From assembly GCA_964544485.1 (NCBI GenBank), contig CAZJBH010000023.1:1-8966 (forward strand): a stretch of DNA of 8,966 nt, written 5' to 3'. The translations under genes were made by a program, and so were the position numbers. The notes beneath the pieces were generated by a model. It ran no database searches and had not been told where the DNA came from. It was given only the letters and a program-made list of their open reading frames with translations. Origin of the DNA: CAZJBH01 sp964544485. GTDB taxonomy: Bacteria; Patescibacteriota; Minisyncoccia; Portnoybacterales; UBA2143. Below are positions 1-6,155 of the stretch, in pieces; position 1 is the stretch's first letter, and the number at the start of each line of letters is the position of its first letter.

Positions 1-846
1 GTTTTTCTTTTTTTTGGGATGGAAAATCTTTTGCTTGGATTTTTAGCTGTCTATTTCAGAGGAAGCTTGATTGATGGTTGGTTGATGCAAATTGATAGAA
101 CAATTTTAGGCTTTTATCCTTTTATGGGCTCTTATTACCAAGAACCAATTTTAATGAGCTTAATTCCTTTTTTAATTATTGGTTATTTATTTTTAGGAAT
201 AATGATGTCTTTGGGTTGGGTAATTTTTTTCTTTGCTAAAAAAAGAAAATTATTTAGTCAATATGTTATTGCTTTATCTTTAGGCTCAATGCTTGGACTT
301 TTAATTTGGATGTTAATTCCGGCAAATAGTCCGCGTCATTTAAATAATATTTATTATCCAGAAAGAATAGTTAAAAATTATGATCAAGAAAAGATTGACA
401 ATGAATTATCTGTTTTATTAGAAAATTCAGAACCAGATTCTAAAATTAATAATTTTCATGATTCTTTGGGAATTACTCGTGAAGATCATCCACCGATTAG
501 CACTATTCCAAGTATGCATATTGTTTGGGCAATAATTATTGTTTATTATTTTTATTTGCTTAATCAAAGAAGCCTTTACTTTACTCTGCCTTGGTTCTTT
601 TTTTCTAGTTTAGGAGCTGTTTATACTGGTCAGCATTATTTTGTTGATGTAATTCTTTCTTTGCCAATTGCCTTTATTTCTATCTATTTAGCTGCTGTTT
701 TATCAAAATTAAGCCGTTTTTATTATCAAAAGAATAAATTTGATCAAATAGAAAAAAAAGCTAAACAGCAAGTTAAAAAAGATTTAAATATATTAATTGA
801 GCCAATAAAATATACTTACCGTTTTTTTAGAGATATTTTTGTTTGA
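1..846 (+). CDS. PAP2-superfamily (PAP2_3-like) membrane phosphatase/phosphotransferase, probably 5'-truncated by the window edge
   Basis: Integral membrane enzyme of the type 2 phosphatidic acid phosphatase superfamily, closest in motif style to the PAP2_3/Aur1-like branch that acts on lipid-linked or lipid phosphates. Numbering from the first ATG (base 19; 275 residues): hydrophobic segments lie near 48-72, 80-100, 166-182, 187-203 and 210-228. The catalytic motifs are IPSMH (163-167, the PSxH motif with His167) and GQHYFVD (204-210, the HxxxD motif with His206 and Asp210). SPR (104-106) may be the remnant of the first, Arg-containing motif. The long loop 101-162 probably faces outward. The C-terminal 235-275 is basic and cytosolic. 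The frame is open from base 1 to the ATG, the residues encoded there are hydrophobic, and no ribosome-binding site precedes base 19, so the true start is probably outside the window. The stop is TGA at 844-846. The substrate is unknown; lipid phosphate or undecaprenyl pyrophosphate recycling are possibilities only. Confidence 0.8.
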   Translation, partial: VFLFFGMENLLLGFLAVYFRGSLIDGWLMQIDRTILGFYPFMGSYYQEPILMSLIPFLIIGYLFLGIMMSLGWVIFFFAKKRKLFSQYVIALSLGSMLGLLIWMLIPANSPRHLNNIYYPERIVKNYDQEKIDNELSVLLENSEPDSKINNFHDSLGITREDHPPISTIPSMHIVWAIIIVYYFYLLNQRSLYFTLPWFFFSSLGAVYTGQHYFVDVILSLPIAFISIYLAAVLSKLSRFYYQKNKFDQIEKKAKQQVKKDLNILIEPIKYTYRFFRDIFV

Positions 847-847
847 T

Positions 848-2551
848 TTATTCTTCTGGGTTTTCTTCTGATTCTTCTTCAGTTGGATAAAGGTCGGGGG
901 ATTTATAAGCAGAATAAAATTCTTGTTGATGAATTAATTGGTTGTCTTGATAAACTTCTAATTTAAGGATAGTTTTCATGGAGCCGTCTTCATTTTTTTC
1001 TAAAATCCAAGGCCCCTTAACATTTACTTGGCGATGATCATCAGTACCATAAAAATTAAAATAAAGATTATAGCCGGAAGTATAAGTATAAATTAGGATA
1101 TGATTTGGCGTATTATTAATAAAGCGCAGATCAGTCCAAGGCGAATAAACCGTGGCGTCAAATCCTTGTGGGTTATAGTAGCCAACCGGAAAAGCGTGCG
1201 GATGGCGTTCAGTAATATTTAATCCGGCATTAACCGCAGCTCTAAAAAGAGTGGTTGAGACTTGGCAAAGCCCGCCTCCATATTCTAAAACAGTTTTCTT
1301 TTTTTTGATAACATACTCGGGCAAATATCCGGTTTCAGCGCTTGTCTCCGGAATTAGCTGATTAAAAGAAAGCTCTTCTTCAGGAGCAAGAATGTATCCA
1401 TTAATTTGATTAGCGCCGGTTTTAATATTATGGATTCGGTTATTGGAAGATCCAGCATAATTAGAATGGCCTTGGCTGATTAATTGGTTAATTCCAAGCT
1501 GATTCGTCATATTCAAGGTAATTTTAGGCCTGGCTGTATCAGCAATAATATATGTTTTTTGAATTGGTTGGTCAATTTTAAGATTATTAACTAATCGGTT
1601 ATAAGTTTGATTTTGTTTTACTTCAAAGCCATTGCTTGGAGGGATAAATTTAATTGCTCGGTTATCTTTTATTTCTAATTCTGCGTTTGTGTAAGGCCGG
1701 TTTATATTTTTGGCGATTTTTGATAAATATTCTTTAACTTTATCTTTATTAATCTCTAGTCCTAAAATTTGGTTGTTTGGATTATCTAAATCTATTATTG
1801 GCAGAAAATCAAGCCAGTTGACTAAAGTTTCAGTTGGAATTTTATAGGTCCAATTTTCAAAGATTAAATAATAAGGCTGGTTTTGAATAATTTTTTGCGC
1901 TTGTTTTTGAGCAATTTCTATCTCATGATCTTCTACGCTTGGAAAATCTAAAATGAGTTTTAAACTAATTGGATTATGATTAAATTTTTCAATATTTGAT
2001 TCAAGCTGGAGAAGCAGTTTTTGTCGGTCAACAATTATTCCTTTAGTAGAAGGTTTAAGGATAAATTTATTTTTCTCTGAATCAAATTTTAAGCTAGCAT
2101 TTTGAGCCGGGCCTTCTATTTCTTTAAAAATTTGGGCAGTTGATTCTTGGAATTTTTTTAAGTCAATTTTATAAATTGGATTAATTTTAATTTGTCCAAA
2201 AAGAGCTTGATATTGAGTTAGAATGTTTTTAAAGAAATTGCTTTTTTTATCTTTTTGATAGGCAAGATTTAAAATTTTTTGCGTTTCAAGCTCAATTCCT
2301 AATTCTTTAAGATCGGTTTGATATTTATTTTCTTTGTAATTAAGCAAGATTGTTTTTTGGGAAAATTCTTTCCAAGCGTTTTCAAGTTTTTCTTGGGCAA
2401 ACTGTTTTTCTCCGTTGATTTTTATTTCTGCGGCTTTAACGCCAAAAGCTATTTTTTGTTGATTGATTAGTTGGAGGAATAAGCTTAAGTAGATAATTAA
2501 TAAAAGCGTTAATAAACTGATTCTTCTTATATTTTTTTGATTAAATTTCAT
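848..2551 (-). CDS. VanW-family protein with tandem YoaR-like (peptidoglycan-binding-4) repeats, membrane-anchored
   Basis: 567-residue envelope protein. Residues 10-29 form one hydrophobic helix after a basic N-terminus (signal anchor), placing the rest outside the membrane. Residues about 45-340 hold two YoaR-like repeats (PF12229 type). The first contains LKELGIELETQKILNLAY (81-98) and KPSTKGIIVDRQKL (166-179). The second contains YKIPTETLVNWL (236-247) and IPPSNGFEVKQNQTY (303-317). The VanW domain (PF04294) covers about 364-495, with EYGGGLCQVSTTLFRA (423-438; Cys429) and ERHPHAFPVGYY (448-459). The tail 557-567 is strongly acidic. VanW is named after an accessory gene of vanB-type glycopeptide resistance clusters, but no other resistance gene is present here and the domain's biochemistry is not settled; a cell-wall role is inference. 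It meets the PAP2 gene tail to tail with one base between. The start at 2551 is the only sensible ATG and has a candidate promoter immediately upstream. Confidence 0.92.
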   Translation of the reverse strand: MKFNQKNIRRISLLTLLLIIYLSLFLQLINQQKIAFGVKAAEIKINGEKQFAQEKLENAWKEFSQKTILLNYKENKYQTDLKELGIELETQKILNLAYQKDKKSNFFKNILTQYQALFGQIKINPIYKIDLKKFQESTAQIFKEIEGPAQNASLKFDSEKNKFILKPSTKGIIVDRQKLLLQLESNIEKFNHNPISLKLILDFPSVEDHEIEIAQKQAQKIIQNQPYYLIFENWTYKIPTETLVNWLDFLPIIDLDNPNNQILGLEINKDKVKEYLSKIAKNINRPYTNAELEIKDNRAIKFIPPSNGFEVKQNQTYNRLVNNLKIDQPIQKTYIIADTARPKITLNMTNQLGINQLISQGHSNYAGSSNNRIHNIKTGANQINGYILAPEEELSFNQLIPETSAETGYLPEYVIKKKKTVLEYGGGLCQVSTTLFRAAVNAGLNITERHPHAFPVGYYNPQGFDATVYSPWTDLRFINNTPNHILIYTYTSGYNLYFNFYGTDDHRQVNVKGPWILEKNEDGSMKTILKLEVYQDNQLIHQQEFYSAYKSPDLYPTEEESEENPEE

Positions 2552-2557
2552 AAATTT

Positions 2558-2566
2558 ATGATAGCA
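2558..2566 (-). promoter_or_regulatory. Extended -10 promoter for vanW (candidate, predicts leaderless mRNA)
   Basis: Read on the minus strand, TGcTATCAT is an extended -10 box (TATCAT matches TATAAT at 5 of 6). It is followed by AAATTT and then the vanW ATG. A start 7 bases after the hexamer would fall on the A of ATG at 2551. No convincing -35 is present; the expected position falls in the terminator loop. Motif-based only. Confidence 0.45.
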
Positions 2567-2567
2567 T

Positions 2568-2597
2568 AAAAAAAACGCGCCACAAAGCGCGCTTTTT
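2568..2597 (-). terminator. Intrinsic terminator after hsp20 (symmetrical, could work on both strands)
   Basis: A GC-only 5-bp stem, CGCGC (2576-2580) with GCGCG (2587-2591), has a 6-base loop. A-runs at 2568-2575 and T-runs at 2593-2597 flank it. On the minus strand the hairpin is followed by eight T, 26 bases after the hsp20 stop, which is a standard rho-independent terminator. On the plus strand it is followed by C and five T, so it could also stop transcription leaking from the PAP2 side. Confidence 0.75.
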
Positions 2598-2622
2598 GTT
2601 TAAATTAAAATTTAAATATCTG

Positions 2623-3183
2623 CTATTCAGAGCTAATAGAGATTTTTTTAGTTCTTACTTTTTCAATTTTAGGCAAGCGGATAGTTAAAATCCCGTTTTT
2701 CATAGAAGCTTTAGCTTCATCTGGTTCTACATCTACCGGCAAAATAACTGACCTGGAAAATGGGCCCCAATAGCATTCTTGGTAATAATAGTCATCTTCA
2801 GATACTTTTTCGTCTTTTTCTCGAGTTCCTTTAATTGTAATCATGTCATTATTCATAGAAATATCAATGTCTTCTGATTTAACTCCGGCAATGGTTGATT
2901 TAATTACAATTTCATTCGGAGTTTGATAGACATCAATTGTTAACTGGCCTTCGGATTCAGTTAGCCATTCTTCATTTTTTTCCGGAGTCTGTTCTTCTTT
3001 CTTAGGAGCCGGAGAAATTTTAGTTTTAGTCTTATTTTTAGTTTTTTTCATTGGTTTATTTTTAGTTTTTTTATTTGAAGAAGTTTTCTTTTTTTTCTTA
3101 GTTTTGATTTCTTTTTCTTGCTCTTCATCATCAGACCAGCTAGCTCCGGTTAATTTTTCAAAAAAAGATGGTTTTTTTGACAT
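2623..3183 (-). CDS. Small heat-shock protein, Hsp20/alpha-crystallin family, with Lys-rich linker
   Basis: ATP-independent holdase chaperone of 186 residues that normally forms oligomers and binds unfolding proteins in the cytoplasm. The N-terminus carries SFFEKLTGASW (6-16). Residues 24-66 are a low-complexity basic linker with 18 lysines between 27 and 62. The alpha-crystallin domain covers about 79-172, with TPNEIVIKSTIAGVKSEDI (88-106) and the conserved A-x-x-x-N-G-I-L motif plus IRLPK at 159-172. The C-terminal ISI (181-183) fits the I-x-I motif used to bridge subunits. Family members are usually about 140-160 residues; the extra length is the linker. A run of eight A within the linker codons is a potential slippage site. 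It lies 95 bp after prsW, separated by a palindrome, and is followed by a terminator. No CIRCE operator is seen upstream. The stop is TAG. Confidence 0.93.
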   Translation of the reverse strand: MSKKPSFFEKLTGASWSDDEEQEKEIKTKKKKKTSSNKKTKNKPMKKTKNKTKTKISPAPKKEEQTPEKNEEWLTESEGQLTIDVYQTPNEIVIKSTIAGVKSEDIDISMNNDMITIKGTREKDEKVSEDDYYYQECYWGPFSRSVILPVDVEPDEAKASMKNGILTIRLPKIEKVRTKKISISSE

Positions 3184-3194
3184 ATTTTTAAAAA

Positions 3195-3262
3195 CTAAGG
3201 ATTGTCATTGCAGACTGCGTTTCTTTATGTCGAAAGGACGCAGTCGAAAGGACGATTCTTAG
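3195..3262. repeat. 68-bp imperfect palindrome (REP/MITE-like) between prsW and hsp20
   Basis: Outer arms CTAAGGATTGTC (3195-3206) and GACGATTCTTAG (3251-3262) pair over 12 bp, two of them G-T wobbles on the plus-strand RNA. Inner arms GACTGCGT (3213-3220) and ACGCAGTC (3238-3245) are a perfect 8-bp inverted repeat around a 17-base loop. A 12-base direct repeat, GTCGAAAGGACG, occurs at 3229-3240 and 3243-3254 (14-base period). It is richer in GC than the surrounding spacer. The form resembles dispersed palindromic repeats that carry GTCATTGC/GTCATTCC ends in many bacterial genomes; membership of such a family is inference. On the minus strand the structure is followed by five T, so it may also attenuate or end the tsaD-valS-prsW transcript. 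Confidence 0.7.
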
Positions 3263-3278
3263 ATTGAATTGTTTGCTA

Positions 3279-4034
3279 TTAGTTATTACAAATAGAAGCT
3301 TGTTTTTTTAATTTTTTAAAAGCAAAAGAAATAAATAAAGCCATGCTAATCATTAAAAGGGCGATTAAACTGGCAAAAAACAATTGTTGATTATTATCTG
3401 GCTGAGACAGAGTAATGATTATTAAATAATTATAGCAAGCATGAAAACTTATGGCAATAACTAGTCCGATTAAAATATATTTTCCAAGTTTTTGTTGATT
3501 CAATAATCCTTTGGCTAACCAGAATCCAACTGTTCCGCAAGCTAGGGCATGAACTAAGGTTGCGCCTAAAAAGCGAAATCCAATCGTGCTTAAGCTTTGG
3601 CTAAAACTAAATGGAGTAATTTTGTTAAGGACTAATAAATTTTCTACTGCGGCAAATCCAAGACCTGCTATAATTAAGTATATTATAACATCGGTTGGTT
3701 CGTCAAATGCCGGGTTTTTTAAAAATTTTTGTTTTACAATTGAGTATTTAACCAGTTCTTCAATAAATGCTGGAATAAGAGTTGCGGCGAGCAAAGCTTT
3801 AATAATGTTTTCTTGAGTTGCTCCGTTTAATATTTCATTTGGTCCAAGTTGCGGGTTAAGCAGCCAAATTAGTAATAATTCAAGGATAATTACTAAAGGA
3901 GCTAAAAGCATTCCCCAAATAAAAATAGTTAAAACAATTGAATTTGGTTCCGGATGTTTGTCTTTGCGCAGATAATAACTTAACCAGATAAAACTGGGTA
4001 ATAATCCAAGACAGATGTAAAAAAGATAATGCAT
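3279..4034 (-). CDS. PrsW-family intramembrane metalloprotease (putative)
   Basis: Polytopic membrane protein of 251 residues with about seven or eight hydrophobic segments (roughly 2-20, 32-60, 78-92, 113-136, 153-175, 185-207, 216-238). The family signature residues are present: KHPEPN after the first helix (26-31), IEELVKY (91-97, the EExxK motif with Glu92, Glu93 and Lys96), GFAAVEN (126-132), a His in LVHALACG (160-167), and a final His in SFHACYN (196-202). This matches PF13367. In Bacillus subtilis PrsW makes the first cut in the anti-sigma factor RsiW; no anti-sigma or sigma gene lies nearby here, so the substrate is unknown. Its ATG directly follows the valS stop codon (TAA-ATG), so translation is probably coupled and prsW co-transcribed with valS. 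The stop is TAA. Confidence 0.85.
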   Translation of the reverse strand: MHYLFYICLGLLPSFIWLSYYLRKDKHPEPNSIVLTIFIWGMLLAPLVIILELLLIWLLNPQLGPNEILNGATQENIIKALLAATLIPAFIEELVKYSIVKQKFLKNPAFDEPTDVIIYLIIAGLGFAAVENLLVLNKITPFSFSQSLSTIGFRFLGATLVHALACGTVGFWLAKGLLNQQKLGKYILIGLVIAISFHACYNYLIIITLSQPDNNQQLFFASLIALLMISMALFISFAFKKLKKQASICNN

Positions 4035-6119
4035 TTATTTAGGCCAATCTTCAATGATTAAATGTGTTTTTTGTTTAAAAGGAAGCTGTTGATAAATTGA
4101 TTCAGTTACAAAAGGCATAAATGGATGAATCATTTTTAAAGAATTAATTAAAACATAGGCTAGAATTTTTTTAGTTTGCTGGTTGTTTTGTTGCTTGGCA
4201 GCTTCAATATATTCATCGCAAAAATCATGCCAGAAAAAATCATAAACTTTATGGGCAGCCCAGCCAAAGCGGTATTTTTCTAAATCAGAATTAACTTTTT
4301 GGAAAGTATTTTCTAGTTTTTTAAGTATTTTTTTATCAGCTTTGGTTAATTTTGAATTATTTGTTTTTATTTTTGATTTAGGAAGCGTAATTTTTGAATT
4401 TGCAATTTGAAAAAGAACAAATCTTGAAGCATTCCAAATTTTATTGGCGAATTTTTTGCCCATTAGAATATTTTCTTCGCCAAACTTTATATCTTGATTT
4501 TGCAGAACTTGATAGGCTAAGCCAAATCGAGTTGCATCAGCTCCGTATTGGCCAATCATTTTTATCGGATCAATCCCGGTTCCTAATGATTTGCTCATTC
4601 TTTGCCCTTTTTTATTAAAAACAGTTGGATGGATGAGAATATCGTTGAATGGTCTCTGTCCCATAAACTCCAATCCGGAAAAAATCATTCGAGCAACCCA
4701 GAGATTAATAATATCGCGTGCTGTGCTTAAGGTTTGAGTTGGGTAAAATGTTTTTAAATCCTTGGTCTTTTTGGGCCAGCCCAAAGTGGCAAAAGGCCAG
4801 AGAGCAGAAGAAAACCAAGTATCTAAAACATCGGTTTCTCCTTTAATCGGAATTTGATGCCCCCACCAAATTTGTCTAGAGATACACCAGTCTTTAATAT
4901 TTTTCAGCCAATCAAAATATACTTTTTCCCAGCGTTTGGGATGAAATTTAATTTTTCCTGATTTTACCGCTTGGATGGCTTTTTCAGCCAGTTTATCCAT
5001 TTTTAAAAACCATTGTTTGGAAACCATTGGTTCAACTACGCTGTTGCAGCGGTAACAAGTTGGAACTTGATGTAAATAGTCTTCAGTTTTGATTAATAGA
5101 TTTTGTTTTTCCAGGATTTCTACTATTTTTTCTCGAGCTTGTTTAATCGAAAGATTTTCAAATTCCTGGCCAGCTTGTTGATTCATTTTGCCGTTTTCTC
5201 CAATAATTTGAATATATTCAAGATTATGTTTTTCAGCTATTTCCGCGTCTATTGGAGAATGAGCCGGAGTTACTTTAACTGCTCCGGTGCCGAATTCAAT
5301 TCCAACTAGTTTATCGGCAATAATTGGAATTTTTCGATTAACAATTGGCAGAATTAATTTTTTTCCAATCAGGCGTTGATAGCGTTTATCTTTAGGATTG
5401 ACTGCTACTGCGGTATCTCCGAGCATAGTTTCCGGTCGAGTAGTTGCTACAACAATATTTTTTTTAGGATTACTAGCCAAAGGATATTGAATATGCCAGA
5501 GATGAGTTTTCTCATCATGATACTCTAATTCTAAATCAGATAAGCTGGTTTGGCAGCGCGGACACCAATTAATTACTCTTTCTCCTTGATAAATCCATCC
5601 TTTGTTATAGTAATGAAGAAAGGTTTTTTTAACTGCTTCTTGGTATTTAGGATCCATAGTAAAAGCGGTTCGCGACCAATCACAAGAACAGCCTAATTGT
5701 TTTAATTGATCTAAAATGATATGTCCGTATTTATCTTTCCATTCCCAAACTTTTTCAATAAATTTTTCTTTACCTAAGTCATGACGGGTTAATCCTTGTT
5801 TTTTAAGTTGTTTTTCAACTATGTTTTGAGTAGCAATTCCAGCATGGTCGGTTCCTGGCACCCAGAGAGTTTTGTACCCTTGCATTCTTTTCCAGCGGAT
5901 TAAAATATCTTGGAGCGTGTTATTCAAAGCATGTCCCATATGCAGTTCTCCGGTAATATTAGGAGGGGGAATGACAATTGTATAAGTTTGATGTTTGACG
6001 TTTGATGTTTGACGTTTTTTAGATAATTTATCAGGGTTGAAAAAACCTGATTTTTCCCAGAGTTGATATATTTTTGGTTCATTTTCTTGTGGTTGGTAAG
6101 TTTTAGGTAATTCTTTCAT
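4035..6119 (-). CDS. valS: Valine--tRNA ligase (compact form)
   Basis: Class I aminoacyl-tRNA synthetase that charges tRNA-Val and hydrolyses mischarged Thr-tRNA-Val. From the ATG at 6119 it has 694 residues: MKELPKTYQP, then the HIGH region PPPNITGELHMGH (51-63), ValRS-specific TDHAGIATQ (90-98), zinc cysteines CPRC (186-189) and CYRC (355-358), editing-domain TTRPETMLGD (226-235), and RMSKSLGTGIDP (507-518) for KMSKS. The anticodon-binding helical domain ends the protein at IIEDWPK. A longer frame opens at a TTG at 6155, inside the tsaD end; the ATG is preferred because its sequence starts exactly where ValRS proteins start. It is shorter than the usual 860-950 residues: the second zinc-knuckle segment after WWGHQIP is missing (the text runs IPIKGETDVLDTW) and the C-terminal coiled-coil arm is absent. 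The editing motif HDPxD reads HSPID. A 7-bp tandem repeat encodes part of residues 35-47. Confidence 0.96.
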   Translation of the reverse strand: MKELPKTYQPQENEPKIYQLWEKSGFFNPDKLSKKRQTSNVKHQTYTIVIPPPNITGELHMGHALNNTLQDILIRWKRMQGYKTLWVPGTDHAGIATQNIVEKQLKKQGLTRHDLGKEKFIEKVWEWKDKYGHIILDQLKQLGCSCDWSRTAFTMDPKYQEAVKKTFLHYYNKGWIYQGERVINWCPRCQTSLSDLELEYHDEKTHLWHIQYPLASNPKKNIVVATTRPETMLGDTAVAVNPKDKRYQRLIGKKLILPIVNRKIPIIADKLVGIEFGTGAVKVTPAHSPIDAEIAEKHNLEYIQIIGENGKMNQQAGQEFENLSIKQAREKIVEILEKQNLLIKTEDYLHQVPTCYRCNSVVEPMVSKQWFLKMDKLAEKAIQAVKSGKIKFHPKRWEKVYFDWLKNIKDWCISRQIWWGHQIPIKGETDVLDTWFSSALWPFATLGWPKKTKDLKTFYPTQTLSTARDIINLWVARMIFSGLEFMGQRPFNDILIHPTVFNKKGQRMSKSLGTGIDPIKMIGQYGADATRFGLAYQVLQNQDIKFGEENILMGKKFANKIWNASRFVLFQIANSKITLPKSKIKTNNSKLTKADKKILKKLENTFQKVNSDLEKYRFGWAAHKVYDFFWHDFCDEYIEAAKQQNNQQTKKILAYVLINSLKMIHPFMPFVTESIYQQLPFKQKTHLIIEDWPK
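5986..6013. repeat. Four tandem 7-bp units inside valS
   Basis: On the plus strand GTTTGAT, GTTTGAC, GTTTGAT, GTTTGAC run without interruption, i.e. two copies of a 14-bp unit. They lie in the valS coding region and encode part of RQTSNVKHQTYT, a segment between the N-terminal helix and the start of the catalytic core. Four units make 28 bp, so gain or loss of a single unit would shift the frame, while a change of three would keep it. Confidence 0.8.
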
Positions 6120-6126
6120 TGTTTTT

Positions 6127-6155
6127 AATATATATAAAAAAGGAAGATTAAGCAA
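6127..6155 (-). promoter_or_regulatory. Possible internal promoter for valS
   Basis: Minus strand: TTGCTT (6155-6150, 3 of 6 to TTGACA), a 17-bp spacer, then TATATT (6132-6127, 5 of 6 to TATAAT), followed by 7 bases and the valS ATG. It overlaps the tsaD stop codon. AT-rich sequence gives such matches easily, so this is weak, but the spacing to the ATG repeats that of vanW and tsaD. Confidence 0.25.

Noticed and set aside
844..960. Read-through of the PAP2 TGA (UGA=Gly code 25), giving a longer hydrophobic tail
   Set aside because: The extra frame is just the complement of the Glu-rich VanW tail. All other genes end in TAA or TAG with no internal TGA, so nothing supports recoding.
848..2551. 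Vancomycin-resistance determinant
   Set aside because: VanW domains are widespread and no vanH/A/B/X or VanRS-type genes are nearby; the name alone does not show resistance.
3229..3254. Two-copy direct repeat as the start of a CRISPR array
   Set aside because: The 14-base period leaves no room for spacers and there are only two copies; it is part of the palindromic element.
3184..3278. CIRCE-type heat-shock operator before hsp20
   Set aside because: No TTAGCACTC/GAGTGCTAA inverted repeat is present; the palindrome there has a different sequence.
3586..3816. Plus-strand open frame of 76 codons
   Set aside because: Lies wholly opposite prsW, shows no recognisable domain and no start signal; an antisense shadow.
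4394..4618. Plus-strand open frame of 74 codons
   Set aside because: Opposite the well-supported valS reading frame; no motif of its own.
5103..5309. Plus-strand open frame of 68 codons
   Set aside because: Opposite valS; Phe-rich composition is what antisense Lys/Glu codons give.
6120..6155. N-terminal extension of valS from a TTG codon
   Set aside because: Would overlap the tsaD end and adds MLNLPFLYILKT, which is not a ValRS beginning; the ATG at 6119 starts at the conserved position.
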